NCBI RefSeq assembly: GCF_000522985.1
Contig: NZ_CP007130.1
Coordinates: 868,001 to 932,000 of the forward strand
Length of the DNA stretch: 64,000 nucleotides
DNA from: Gemmatirosa kalamazoonensis
GTDB taxonomy: Bacteria > Gemmatimonadota > Gemmatimonadetes > Gemmatimonadales > Gemmatimonadaceae
Direction of reading: 5' to 3'
Shown here: piece after piece, positions 18,495 through 26,967 of the stretch
How positions within the stretch are numbered: position 1 is the first letter of the stretch
How the letters are laid out: every line of letters begins with the position of its first letter
Position numbers and translations under genes: made by a program
Notes under the pieces: model-generated
Told to the model about the DNA's origin: nothing
Seen by the model: the letters and a program-made list of their open reading frames with translations, nothing else
The model's database searches: none

Positions 18495-19082
18495 ATGACG
18501 CAGGCACCGTCCGCCGACGTCGCACGTCTGCTCGAGGCGCTGCGGGGCGGCGACGCCGCGGCGCTCGACGCGCTCGTGCCGCTCCTCTACGACGAGCTCC
18601 GCACCCTGGCGCATCGACAGCGCCGCCGGTGGGTGGGCGACGACACGCTCGACACGACGGCGCTCGTCCACGAGACGTACCTCAAGCTCGCCGACCGACA
18701 CGGCGCGTCGTGGGAGACGCGCGCCCACTTCATGGCCGCCGCCGCGCAGGCGATGCGGCACGTCCTGATCAACTACGCGCGCGACCGCCGCACGCGGAAG
18801 CGAGGCGGCGCGAGCGTGCGCGTGCCGCTCGACTCCGTGGAGGCGCAAGAGGGCGAGGCGGACGAGGAGGAGGAGCTGCTGCTCGCGCTCGACACAGCGC
18901 TGCGCGAGCTGGAGCGCGCGAACGCGCGGCAGGGACGCATCGTCGAGTGCCGCTTCTTCGCCGGCATGTCGATCGCCGAGACCGCGCTGGCGTTAGGCGT
19001 GTCGACGGCGAGCGTGAGCCGCGGCTGGGCGCTGGCGCAGGTGCGGCTGTACGAGGCGGTCCGGCGCGAGCTGCGGCGCTGA
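18495..19082 (+). CDS. ECF-family RNA polymerase sigma factor, kinase-associated group
   Basis: 195 residues. Region 2 includes LYDELRTLAHRQRRR and DTTALVHETYLKLADR; region 4 is the helix-turn-helix ECRFFAGMSIAETALALGVSTASVSRGWALAQ. The LVHETYLKL signature and the acidic linker (EAQEGEADEEEE) fit the ECF group found next to Ser/Thr kinases in Acidobacteria, Planctomycetes and Gemmatimonadota. The ATG follows AGGGAGCGGCGC. The kinase begins 9 bp after the stop, so the pair is one operon; such sigma factors are thought to be controlled by the adjacent kinase rather than by a classical anti-sigma factor (known for related groups, inferred here). Confidence 0.93.
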   Translation: MTQAPSADVARLLEALRGGDAAALDALVPLLYDELRTLAHRQRRRWVGDDTLDTTALVHETYLKLADRHGASWETRAHFMAAAAQAMRHVLINYARDRRTRKRGGASVRVPLDSVEAQEGEADEEEELLLALDTALRELERANARQGRIVECRFFAGMSIAETALALGVSTASVSRGWALAQVRLYEAVRRELRR

Positions 19083-19091
19083 CGCGGCGCC

Positions 19092-21191
19092 GTGGACACC
19101 GGACGCGAGTCCCGCCTCGAGCGCCTGTTCGAACGCGCGATGGCGCTGCCGCCGGAGCGGCGCGCTGCGTTCGTGCGGGACGCGTGCGGGCCCGACGCGG
19201 CGCTGTGCGCGACGCTCGGGGCGCTCGTCGAGGACGCGAGCGACGCGCGCGCCTTCATCGACGGCGTCGCCGGCCCCGCCGTCGCGCGCCTGACGGCGGC
19301 GGCGGTGGGATCCGCGCCGGAGCTGCTCCCCGGCGAGCAGGTCGCGCACTTCCGGATCCTCGAGGCCATCGGCGGCGGCGGCATGGGACGCGTGCACCGC
19401 GCGCTCGACCTGCGGCTCGGCCGCGTCGTGGCGCTCAAGTTCCTCCCGCCGCTCCTCGGCGCCGACGAGGGCGCGAAGCGTCGGTTCGTCGACGAGGCGC
19501 GCGCCGCGTCGGCGCTCGACCACCCGAACGTCTGCGCGATCCACGAGATCGGCGAGACCGCGGGCGGGCGGCCGTTCATCGCGATGGCCAGCTACGACGG
19601 CGAGACGGTGAAGCAGAAGCTCGCGCGCGGGGCGCTCCCGCCGCACGAGGCGATCGAGTACGGCGCGCAGATCGCCGACGGGCTGCAGGCGGCGCACGCG
19701 GCCGGGATCGTGCACCGCGACGTGAAGCCGGCGAACGTGATGATCACGGCGCGCGGCCAGGCGAAGATCCTCGACTTCGGCGTCGCGATGACGACGGCCG
19801 CGGGGTGCGGCGGCGACGGCGCCGCCGTCGGCACGATCGCCTACATGAGCCCCGAGCAGACGCGCGGTGACCCGGTCGACGCGCGCGGCGACGTGTGGAG
19901 CCTCGGCGCGGTGCTGTTCGAGATGCTCACCGGGCGGCGGCCGTTCCACGGCGCGACCGAGCGCGCGGTCGTCGACGCCATCCGTCACGTCGCGCCGCCG
20001 CGCGCGGATCGCCTGCGGCCCGACATCCCCGCGGCCGTCGCCGCGCTCGTGGAGCGCTGCCTCGAGAAGGACGCGGCGCGCCGCCCGGAAAGCGCGGGCG
20101 AGCTGCTGCGGGAGCTGCGGGCCGCGCAGTCAGGTCTCGCGACCGCGCGGGCGGCACGCCGGCGCGCCCGCCTCCGCGCCGGCCTGACGGCGCTCGCCGC
20201 ATCGCTCGCCGCATCGCTCGCCGTGATCGGCCTCGCGGCGCGCGCACGCGTCGCGCCGACGGCGCCGCGCGCGATCACCAGCCGCGCGGCACACCGCGTC
20301 AACCCGGAGGCGCTCGCGCTCTACCTCCAGAGCGCGCGGGTCGCCGACAACGCTCGCAAGCGCGAGTACCTCGAGCAGGCGATCGCGAAGGACTCGCTGT
20401 TCGCGCCCGCGTACGCGCAGGTCGCCCACGCCTACATGTGGCTCGGCGACAAGGCCAAGGCCGAGCGGGCGATCGCGAAGGCCCTCGCGCTGGACCCGTC
20501 GCTCTCGGAGGCCTACGACGCGCTCGGCCTGCTCCGGATGTGGCGCGACTGGAACTGGCCGGCGGCGGAAGCGGCGCTCCGGCGATCGATCGAGCTGAAC
20601 CCGCACAACCCCAAGGCGCACCACGAGCTCGGCCAGCTGCTCATGCGCGTCAGGCGGTGCGACGAGGCCGTCGTCGAGACGCAGCGCGAGATGATGGAGA
20701 GTCCGCGCGAGGCGTACGGGCAGGGTGGGCTCGCCGAGGTCTACCTGTTCTGCCGGCGCTACGACGACGCGATCCGGGAGTTCGAGAAGACGCTGAGCCT
20801 CGCGCGGGACTCGTCGGCCATCTACTTCAACATGGGCGACGCGTACTTCTTCCAGCACCGGTACGACGACGCGCTCGCGATGTACCGGCGGGCGCGATGG
20901 GTGCCCGGTTGGGCCTGGGCACGAGCCGGCGACCGCAGAGAGGCGTCGTGGCAGGCCGAGTCGCTCGCAGTGGAGTTCGCGCGGACGGGGCGCAACTACT
21001 GGATCGCGTGGACGGTGGCGCGGATCTACGCGAGCCTCGGCGACCGCGATCACGCGCTCGCGTGGCTGGAGCGGATCTACGACGCCCGCGAGGGGATCCT
21101 CGTGTATCTCGCGGTCCAGCCGCAGTTCGACGGGCTGCGCGGTGAGCCGCGCTTCCAGGCGCTGGTGGCCAGGGTCGGGCTGCCGAGGTGA
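19092..21191 (+). CDS. Transmembrane Ser/Thr protein kinase with C-terminal TPR repeats
   Basis: 699 residues from a GTG start. The kinase domain covers ~85-340: glycine loop IGGGGMGRVHRA, VAIK-type lysine in VVALKFLPP, catalytic loop HRDVKPANVM, DFGVAM, and YMSPEQTRGDPVDARGDVWSLG. One membrane helix follows (~360-385), and the external C-terminal half carries TPR-like repeats (AYDALGLLRMWRDWNWPAAE, AIYFNMGDAYFFQHRYDDA). N-terminal residues 1-75 form the acidic/helical lead domain usual in this group. It is expected to phosphorylate and gate the adjacent ECF sigma. It overlaps the downstream CPBP gene by 4 bp (GTGA). Confidence 0.93.
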   Translation: MDTGRESRLERLFERAMALPPERRAAFVRDACGPDAALCATLGALVEDASDARAFIDGVAGPAVARLTAAAVGSAPELLPGEQVAHFRILEAIGGGGMGRVHRALDLRLGRVVALKFLPPLLGADEGAKRRFVDEARAASALDHPNVCAIHEIGETAGGRPFIAMASYDGETVKQKLARGALPPHEAIEYGAQIADGLQAAHAAGIVHRDVKPANVMITARGQAKILDFGVAMTTAAGCGGDGAAVGTIAYMSPEQTRGDPVDARGDVWSLGAVLFEMLTGRRPFHGATERAVVDAIRHVAPPRADRLRPDIPAAVAALVERCLEKDAARRPESAGELLRELRAAQSGLATARAARRRARLRAGLTALAASLAASLAVIGLAARARVAPTAPRAITSRAAHRVNPEALALYLQSARVADNARKREYLEQAIAKDSLFAPAYAQVAHAYMWLGDKAKAERAIAKALALDPSLSEAYDALGLLRMWRDWNWPAAEAALRRSIELNPHNPKAHHELGQLLMRVRRCDEAVVETQREMMESPREAYGQGGLAEVYLFCRRYDDAIREFEKTLSLARDSSAIYFNMGDAYFFQHRYDDALAMYRRARWVPGWAWARAGDRREASWQAESLAVEFARTGRNYWIAWTVARIYASLGDRDHALAWLERIYDAREGILVYLAVQPQFDGLRGEPRFQALVARVGLPR

Positions 21192-21883
21192 CCGTGGCGC
21201 TCGGCGTCGCCCCGATCGCGGCGACGTTCGCGGCCTATCTGGTCGCGCCCACCGTGGTGCTCCTCGGCCGCATCACGCCGGAGCGACGCGCGCCGGTGCG
21301 CGAGCTGACGGCGGTCGCTCTGTTCTGGCTTCCGATCGAGCTCGGGCTGCTGCCGAGGATCCCGGGGCCTAACGGTGTCGATCTCTCGAAGCTCGTCGCG
21401 TTCGGCGCGGCGCTGGTGCTGTTCCTCGTCGTCAGGCGCCTGCCGGACGTGGGATTCACGTTCGCGTTGCGATGGCGCGACGTCGGCGTGGCGGTCGTGG
21501 CCTGCGCGCTCTACGCGCCTGTGGCGATCGCGGTCGGCCTAACGACGAGGTTCATCGCGTGGCACCCGCAGCCGAGTGCCGCGACGCTCGTGGTGCGGCC
21601 GCTGCTCATCTACGCGCTCATCGCGCTCCCCGAGGAGTTCCTGTTCCGGGGGCTGATCCAGAACCTGCTCGCGCGATGGTGGGGACCGGAGCGTCCGTGG
21701 CCGCTGCTCGTCGCCTCGGTGATCTTCGGGCTCGCGCACCTGCCGGATCCGCGATACGTCGTGCTGGCGACGCTGGCCGGCGTCGCGTACGGGCTGGTGT
21801 ACGAGCACACCGGCCGCGTGACAGCGTCGGCGATCACACACGCGCTGGTGGATGCGCTGTGGGTGCTGCTGCTGCCGCGTTAG
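21188..21883 (+). CDS. CPBP-family intramembrane glutamic endopeptidase
   Basis: 231 residues with about seven membrane helices. The ABI/CAAX-protease motifs are present: LPEEFLFRGLIQNLL (EExxxR), FGLAHLPDPR (FxxxH) and HALVDALW (final His). Such enzymes cleave within or near membranes, in prenyl-protein processing, bacteriocin immunity or signalling. The GTG start overlaps the kinase stop (GTGA), so it is the third gene of the sigma-kinase operon; a role in releasing or trimming a membrane signalling protein is possible (inference). Confidence 0.9.
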   Translation: MTVALGVAPIAATFAAYLVAPTVVLLGRITPERRAPVRELTAVALFWLPIELGLLPRIPGPNGVDLSKLVAFGAALVLFLVVRRLPDVGFTFALRWRDVGVAVVACALYAPVAIAVGLTTRFIAWHPQPSAATLVVRPLLIYALIALPEEFLFRGLIQNLLARWWGPERPWPLLVASVIFGLAHLPDPRYVVLATLAGVAYGLVYEHTGRVTASAITHALVDALWVLLLPR

Positions 21884-21975
21884 GCCGCCGCCTTCGTTAG
21901 GCTCTCTCGCCGCCAGGCACCGCGCAGGTGACCGGCAAGAATCTCAACATATGGGTCGTTCGCGCGCATGGAGTA

Positions 21976-21991
21976 TGTGACTCGCGTCACT
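21976..21991. promoter_or_regulatory. CRP-like palindromic site TGTGA-N6-TCACT
   Basis: TGTGACTCGCGTCACT matches the half-sites of the CRP/FNR superfamily CRP-type consensus at 9 of 10 positions. It lies in the 447-bp gap 21884-22330, which otherwise contains no recognisable gene, three nearby GTTAGGC-type heptamers and no clear terminator. It is ~340 bp upstream of the small secreted protein. A chance match is possible. Confidence 0.35.
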
Positions 21992-22330
21992 GCCTAACGA
22001 TCGTCCAGCGCGGACGCGAATTTGGTGCGTTCCGCGACGCCGTGGATCCTCGTTTGCGCTGCAGTCGGTCGCCGAGACGACGAGCCGACGGGCATGACGC
22101 CCGGACGAAGCGGAGGCGTCGGATCGGCGAGCCGCTCTCCATCCGCCGCGACGGACGGAGCATCACGGCAGAAGTACCGAGCGGACCTCGCGCACGAACC
22201 GGCGTCACTGGCCCGTGCGTGCGGAGGTGCACGGCACGCCGTACGTGGACGCTCGTAGCCGCGACGCGGCGCCGAGTCTCGTCGGCGCGAGTCGCGGCCT
22301 CACAATCGTCGATGTCGTGGAGGCAGGACT

Positions 22331-22618
22331 ATGAAGAAGTGGATCGCTACCCTCGGTCTCGGTGCCGCGCTGGCCGTCGCCGCGCCAAACGCGCACGCGC
22401 AGCCGATCATCACCGGCGGTCTGGTGAACGTCACGGTCACCGACGTGGCGAACAACGTGCTCCAGAACGTGAACGTATCGCTCGGCGTCGCGCTGAACCT
22501 CGCCGCGAACGTCTGCGGCGTCGCCGTCAACGTGCTGGCGTCGCAGATCGGCTCCGGCCCGGTCTCGTGCACGAGCGCCACCAACGGGCAGACCGTGACG
22601 ATCGCCAAGCTGCTGTAA
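22331..22618 (+). CDS. Small hydrophobic secreted protein with a Cys pair, chaplin/rodlin-like in character
   Basis: 95 residues, preceded by GGAGGCAGGACT. A Sec signal peptide (MKKWIATLGLGAALAVAAPNAHA) is followed by a mature ~70-residue domain almost free of charge: alternating Val/Asn/Leu strands (GLVNVTVTDVANNVLQNVNV, VALNLAANVCGVAVNVLA), two cysteines 17 residues apart, and an end TVTIAKLL. The beta-prone composition and the NVCG...VNVL piece recall Streptomyces chaplins and other small surface-amyloid proteins, but I do not claim homology. It stands alone with a long upstream region. It may coat the surface or assemble fibres. Confidence 0.8.
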   Translation: MKKWIATLGLGAALAVAAPNAHAQPIITGGLVNVTVTDVANNVLQNVNVSLGVALNLAANVCGVAVNVLASQIGSGPVSCTSATNGQTVTIAKLL

Positions 22619-22726
22619 CGCCGAGGTGCGAGACCGGGCGGGCGGGGAGGTGTCGCGGCGCCTCCCCGCCCGTCGCGGCTCGCGGCGCGGTGGGTGCTGT
22701 CGCGGCGGCGTTAGGCCGTTCGGTCT

Positions 22727-22877
22727 CACGCGGAGGCGCGGAGAACGCGGAGACATTGAACCGCAGAGGACGCAGAGGGCCGCAGAGGAGAACCCATTGC
22801 CACTGGTTTCCTCTGCGGCCCTCTGCGTCCTCTGCGGTTCAATTCAACAGAGGCCTTTCTCCGCGTGCTCCGCGTGC
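22727..22877. repeat. Nested palindrome R2 (ACGCGGAG outer, CCGCAGAGG inner)
   Basis: The inner arms 22755-22794 and 22805-22843 are the CCGCAGAGGACGCAGAGGGC words of the family. They are enclosed by a different outer palindrome, 22727-22753 with 22859-22877 (CACGCGGAG / CTCCGCGTG units). Here the CCGCAGAGG element is the inner one, whereas at 9323 it is the outer one. It lies between convergent genes (small secreted protein and GH13 enzyme), where it may act as a two-way terminator. Confidence 0.9.
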
Positions 22878-22883
22878 GCAGGC

Positions 22884-24710
22884 CTAGAACACGCACCCCG
22901 TCCGCCGCGGGACGGTGATCACCACGCCCCCGCCCTCGGCGCGCGGTGCGGGGCAGAGGCCTAACGCATCCCCAGGCAGCGACGGCAGCGGCAGTCGGAT
23001 CTCCACCGACTTCGTGTCGTTGTTGAGCGCCACCACGCTGCTGCCGCGGCGGTAGACGTACTGCTGCTCGCTGGCGAACAGGTGCTGCGTGGGCCCACGG
23101 CGCAGATCGGGGCGCGCGGCGCGCAGGCGGAGCAGCTTCTGCACGTGCGCCCACACCGCCTGCTGCCCGGCGCTGCGTCCCGCGCGCTCGAACGCGTTCG
23201 CGGAGTCGTCGGGCCATCCGCCGGGGAAGTCGCGGCGGTTGTCCGGGTCGTTGCCGCCGGGGAGCGCGATCTCGTCGCCGTAGTAGAGCAGCGGCGTGCC
23301 GCGCGCGGTGAGCAGGAACGTGTACGCGAGCTCCAGCCCCTCCGTGGTGGCGCCGCGCTCGTTCATGAAGCGCGACACGTCGTGCAGGCCGAGGAACGTG
23401 ACGAGCGACGACGGGTCGCGGTACATGCGGTCGTGCGACAGCAGCTGCGCCACGTCGCGCACCGGGCGGCCGGACGCGAACGCGCTCCGCACCGCGTAGT
23501 ACAGCGGGAAATCGAACAGCGACTGCACCTTGTCGTCGACGCCGTCGAACTGCGGCCGGCCGCCCTGGAAGAACGCGATCATCGCCGGATCACCGTCGAA
23601 CACCTCGCCCACGACGCGCAGCGCCGGGTACTCGCGGTTGATCGCCGTCATCCAGTCGCGCCAGAACGTGCGCGGCACGTACGGCCACGTGTCCTGCCGG
23701 ATGCCGTCGATGCCGCTCACGCCGACCCACCAGAGCGTGTTCTGCGTGATGTAGCGTGCGACGTCGGGATCGTCCTGGTTCAGATCGGGAAGGATGTCGA
23801 TGAACCAGCCGTCGAGCGTGGCGCGGCGCATGTCGGGCGTCGCGTACGGGTCGGCGAGCGTCCACGTCTGCCACGTGTTGTTCGGGTGCCGCGCGGCGGT
23901 GCCATGGTACCACGTCGGCGTCGGCGGATCGGCGACCCACGGGTGGTACGCGCTCGTGTGGTTCGCGACCATGTCGAGGATGACCTTGATCCCCTGCGCG
24001 TGCGCCGCGTCGACGAGCCGCTTGAACTCGGCCACGTCGCCGAAGTGCTCGTCCACCGCGTAGTAGTCGATGGCGTGGTAGCCGTGGTACGCCGTGGTCG
24101 CCTTGCCGTCGTAGACCTCCTTCGTGTCGAGGACGTTCGTGTTGTCGTAGATCGGGTTGAGCCAGATCGCGGTGACGCCGAGGTCCTTGAGGTACGGCAG
24201 CTTCGCGCGCACGCCGGCGAGATCGCCGCCGTGGTAGCGCCGCCCCTCGGCCCGGTTCAGCAGCCCGCGCGACGCGGCCGGATCGTCGTTGCTCGGATCG
24301 CCGTCGGCGAACCGGTCGGGCATGATGAGGTAGATGACGTCGTCGTGCCCGAACCCGGCGAAGCGGCCGGCGCGCGCGAGCGGCGCGCTCACGGTGAACG
24401 GCACGCGCGCCGTGCCGGCGGGGGTGCGCAGCACGAGCGGGTAGTCCCCCGCGGTTCGCGCGCGCGGGATGGTGACGTCGACGAACGCGTACGTGCCCGC
24501 CGCATTGACGCGCGTGGCGCCGCACGCGAGGCGCGGGCACTCGACGCGCGCGCCCGCGAGGTTGCGCCCCTTGATGAGGAGCCGCACCGGGTTGATGGAG
24601 TGCGCGGCCCACCAGTTAGGCGGGTCGACCTTCTCGACGACCGGGGGCTGGGCCGCCGCGGCGGCCGAGAGCAGGGACGCGGCGAGGCCGCACAGGCGCG
24701 CGCGCTTCAT
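22884..24710 (-). CDS. Secreted GH13 cyclomaltodextrinase/neopullulanase-like amylase
   Basis: 608 residues with a Sec signal (AASLLSAAAAAQ). An N-terminal Ig-like cyclomaltodextrinase domain (~25-125, PPNWWAAHSINPVRLLIKG) precedes the GH13 barrel: IYLIMPDRFADGDPSND, DMVANHTSAYHPW, IDGIRQDTWPYV (nucleophile Asp), LRVVGEVFDG (acid/base Glu) and FLGLHDVSRF (His-Asp; the usual Asn of NHD is Leu). The TWP after the nucleophile and the PNWW lead match SusA-type neopullulanases. It should degrade pullulan, starch or cyclodextrins to short maltosides. It is downstream of the ABC importer genes on the same strand, 60 bp from the ATPase. Confidence 0.92.
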   Translation of the reverse strand: MKRARLCGLAASLLSAAAAAQPPVVEKVDPPNWWAAHSINPVRLLIKGRNLAGARVECPRLACGATRVNAAGTYAFVDVTIPRARTAGDYPLVLRTPAGTARVPFTVSAPLARAGRFAGFGHDDVIYLIMPDRFADGDPSNDDPAASRGLLNRAEGRRYHGGDLAGVRAKLPYLKDLGVTAIWLNPIYDNTNVLDTKEVYDGKATTAYHGYHAIDYYAVDEHFGDVAEFKRLVDAAHAQGIKVILDMVANHTSAYHPWVADPPTPTWYHGTAARHPNNTWQTWTLADPYATPDMRRATLDGWFIDILPDLNQDDPDVARYITQNTLWWVGVSGIDGIRQDTWPYVPRTFWRDWMTAINREYPALRVVGEVFDGDPAMIAFFQGGRPQFDGVDDKVQSLFDFPLYYAVRSAFASGRPVRDVAQLLSHDRMYRDPSSLVTFLGLHDVSRFMNERGATTEGLELAYTFLLTARGTPLLYYGDEIALPGGNDPDNRRDFPGGWPDDSANAFERAGRSAGQQAVWAHVQKLLRLRAARPDLRRGPTQHLFASEQQYVYRRGSSVVALNNDTKSVEIRLPLPSLPGDALGLCPAPRAEGGGVVITVPRRTGCVF

Positions 24711-24740
24711 ATCGATGGCTTCTCGGTGAACTGACCCGGT

Positions 24741-24764
24741 CGTAATCTGCGTAATCTGCGGCTC
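24741..24764. repeat. Half-element of the CGTAATCTGCG repeat family
   Basis: Two direct copies of CGTAATCTGCG/GTAATCTGCGG in the 60-bp gap between the GH13 enzyme and the ABC ATPase. The same words occur as a full palindrome at 26896-26963, but here only one arm is present, so it cannot form the hairpin. Confidence 0.75.
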
Positions 24765-24770
24765 GAAGAG

Positions 24771-25802
24771 TCAACGCAGCGCCCGGCCGTCCGCGCCGAA
24801 CAGGTGCACGCGGTCGACGGAGAAGCGCGGCGTGACGGCTTCGCCGACGTCGGGCAGCGCGTCGCCGGTCAGCGCGGCGACGAGGCGGTGCGGGCCGACG
24901 TCGACGTGGACGTGGCTCGTCCCGCCGAGTCGCTCGACGAGCACCACGCGGCCCGCGCCGCCGGTGCCGTCGGCGGTGCGCTCCAGCGCGACGTCCTCGG
25001 GGCGGATGCCTAACGTCAGGTCGTCGCCGGCCGTCGGGAGCGGCACGCCGAGCGAGCCGGCCGCGAAGCGGGCAGGGACGAAGTTCATCGGCGGCGTGCC
25101 GATGAAGCCGGCGACGAAGCGGTTCGCCGGCGCGCGATAGAGGTCGATCGGCCGGCCGACCTGCTGCACCCGTCCGTTCGCGAGCACGACGATGCGGTCG
25201 CCGAGCGTCATCGCCTCCACCTGGTCGTGCGTGACGTAGATCGTCGTCGTCCCGAGCCGCCGCTGAAGCGCGCCGATCTCGACGCGCATCTGCGCGCGGA
25301 GCCCCGCGTCGAGGTTCGACAGTGGCTCGTCGAACAGGAACGCGGCCGGCTCGCGGACCATCGCGCGTCCCATCGCCACGCGCTGCCGCTGCCCGCCCGA
25401 GAGTGCCTTCGGCCGTCGGTCGAGCAGCGGCTCGAGGCCGAGGATCCCCGCGGCCCACGCGACGCGCCGCTCGATCTCGGCGCGCGCGACGCCGCGCAAC
25501 TTGAGGCCCAACGACAGGTTCTCGCGCACCGTCATGTGCGGGTACAGCGCGTAGTCCTGGAACACCATCGCCACGTCGCGCGCCTTCGGCGACAGCGCGG
25601 TGACGTCGCGGTCGCCGATGCGGATGCGGCCGGTCGTCACCGTCTCCAGGCCGGCGAGCATGCGCAGGATCGTGCTCTTCCCGGACCCCGAGCCGCCGAC
25701 GAGCACGAGCAGCTCGCCGTCCGCGACCTCGAGGTCGAACTCCTCGACGACGCGCACGTCGCCGAAGCGCTTGGTCACGTGCTCGAACGAGATCGGAGGC
25801 AT
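24771..25802 (-). CDS. Sugar ABC transporter ATPase (MsmK/UgpC/MalK type)
   Basis: 343 residues. Walker A is GGSGSGKST (~residue 38), the Q-loop is [13 protein letters not shown], the signature is [15 protein letters not shown], Walker B is [11 protein letters not shown], and the H-loop is [12 protein letters not shown]. The C-terminal TOBE-like domain includes LGIRPEDV and DVHLFG-type ends. This subfamily powers import of oligosaccharides and can serve several permeases. It is placed downstream of the two permeases and the binding-protein gene; a 257-bp gap holding palindrome R3 separates it from the permease. The start at 25802 was chosen because the domain begins directly ([14 protein letters not shown]); upstream codons come from the repeat. 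Confidence 0.93.
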   Translation of the reverse strand: MPPISFEHVTKRFGDVRVVEEFDLEVADGELLVLVGGSGSGKSTILRMLAGLETVTTGRIRIGDRDVTALSPKARDVAMVFQDYALYPHMTVRENLSLGLKLRGVARAEIERRVAWAAGILGLEPLLDRRPKALSGGQRQRVAMGRAMVREPAAFLFDEPLSNLDAGLRAQMRVEIGALQRRLGTTTIYVTHDQVEAMTLGDRIVVLANGRVQQVGRPIDLYRAPANRFVAGFIGTPPMNFVPARFAAGSLGVPLPTAGDDLTLGIRPEDVALERTADGTGGAGRVVLVERLGGTSHVHVDVGPHRLVAALTGDALPDVGEAVTPRFSVDRVHLFGADGRALR

Positions 25803-25839
25803 GCTGTCGGTCGCGGAGAACTGCTTCGCTGTGTGAATA

Positions 25840-26040
25840 AACCGCAGAGGACGCAGAGGGCCGCAGAGAACACCGATGGGGCGAGGCAGCAGGCGAGTAC
25901 TCGGGGGATCCAAGTGCGATTGAAACGATCTCGAGATCCTTTTCATCGCCGTTGGATCCCCAGGGTACTCGCCCAGCACCTCGAAGCTGTGGTTCGATCA
26001 AAGAGGACAGTCCTCTGCGGCCCTCTGCTCGCGGTTCAAT
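25840..26040. repeat. Composite palindrome R3 (CCGCAGAGG arms around a GGCGAGTAC/GGATCC palindrome)
   Basis: The outer arms start ACCGCAGAGGACGCAGAGG (25841-) and end in the matching CCTCTGCGGCC...GCGGTTCAAT (~26011-26040). The loop carries a second palindrome (GGCGAGTAC...GGGGATCCAA against TTGGATCCCC...GTACTCGCC) and a short GATCTCGAGATC core. Nearly the same ~200-bp composite occurs at 34054-34254. It fills the gap between the ATPase and permease genes of the importer operon and contains no gene. Confidence 0.9.
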
Positions 26041-26058
26041 TTCGAAGAGGCAGCCGGT

Positions 26059-26874
26059 TCATCCCTTGACCCCGCTCCCCGCCATGCTCTCGATGAAGTA
26101 GCGCTGCAGGAACCCGTACGCGATCACCACCGGCACCACGAGCACCATCGTCGACGCGAGCGAGACGGCGAGCGAGCCCGCGCCGCCGCCGAGCGCGAAG
26201 ACGGTGAGCAGCTGCGGGAGCGTCATGAGCCGCTGCTCGCGCACGACGAGCAGGGGCCACAGCACTTCGTTCCACGATCCCATGAACGTGAAGATCGCGA
26301 CCGTCGCGAGCACCGGCCTCGCGAGCGGCCAGAAGATCGTGAACAGGATGCGGAGCTCGCCCATCCCATCCATGCGGGCCGAGTCGACGAGCGACTGCGG
26401 GATCTGGAGGAAGAACTGGCGCAGCATGAGGATCGCCGTGGCGTTGAACAGGTATGGCACGACGAGCGCCGCGTAGCTGTCCACCCACCCGAGCTGCACG
26501 ACGAGCGTGTACAGCGGGATGAGCGTGAGCTGTCCCGGCACGAGCAGCACGGCGAGCGTCACCACGTCGAGGGCGCGGCGGCCGCGGAAGCGGAGCCGCG
26601 CCATCGCGTACGCCGTCATCGATCCCAGCACGAGCACCGCGGCCGTGATCGTCGAGGCGACGAGCAGGCTGTTGAGCAGCGCGCGGCCGAACGGTGCCCG
26701 CGCCCACATCGTGCGATAGTTGTCGAGCGTGGGATGCGCGGGCACGAGCGTGAGCGAGCCGACCTCGGTGGGCGGCTTCAGCGTCGTCGCGACCATCCAC
26801 AGGAACGGCACGACGAACGTCGCCGCGGCGACGGCGAGAACCGCGTAGAGGAGCGTCCGCCTAACGAAGCGCAT
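26059..26874 (-). CDS. Sugar ABC transporter permease, MalG family
   Basis: 271 residues, six membrane helices. N-terminal FVVPFLWMVATTLKP and the EAA loop DSARMDGMGELRILFTIFWP (contact with the ATPase) are typical of MalG/LacG. It pairs with the MalF-type permease encoded just upstream (gap 93 bp, filled by a small palindrome). It should form the inner-membrane channel for an oligosaccharide. The ATG at 26874 opens with MRFVRRTLL, a normal cytoplasmic start. The last residues AGSGVKG follow the final helix. Confidence 0.93.
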   Translation of the reverse strand: MRFVRRTLLYAVLAVAAATFVVPFLWMVATTLKPPTEVGSLTLVPAHPTLDNYRTMWARAPFGRALLNSLLVASTITAAVLVLGSMTAYAMARLRFRGRRALDVVTLAVLLVPGQLTLIPLYTLVVQLGWVDSYAALVVPYLFNATAILMLRQFFLQIPQSLVDSARMDGMGELRILFTIFWPLARPVLATVAIFTFMGSWNEVLWPLLVVREQRLMTLPQLLTVFALGGGAGSLAVSLASTMVLVVPVVIAYGFLQRYFIESMAGSGVKG

Positions 26875-26895
26875 CACGGGTTGCGGTGTGGGTCG

Positions 26896-26963
26896 GCCGC
26901 AGATTACGCCGATTACGCAGAAGACACAGCGAGCGAGTCTGCGTAACCTGCGTGATCTGCGGC
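26896..26963. repeat. Palindrome of the CGTAATCTGCG family between permease genes
   Basis: Arms 26896-26921 and 26938-26963 pair (GCCGCAGATTACGCCGATTACG against the matching CGTGATCTGCGGC side with a few mismatches). Each arm is a pair of short direct repeats (GATTACGC). It fills the 93-bp gap between MalF- and MalG-type genes, so a stable hairpin would sit in the operon mRNA and could set relative expression. Confidence 0.85.
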
Positions 26964-26967
26964 TCAT

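Noticed and set aside
25843-25979. N-terminal extension of the ABC ATPase into repeat R3
   Set aside because: The ATPase is cytoplasmic and complete from 25802; the upstream residues are translated repeat, unlike the binding protein where the start signals lie beyond the repeat.
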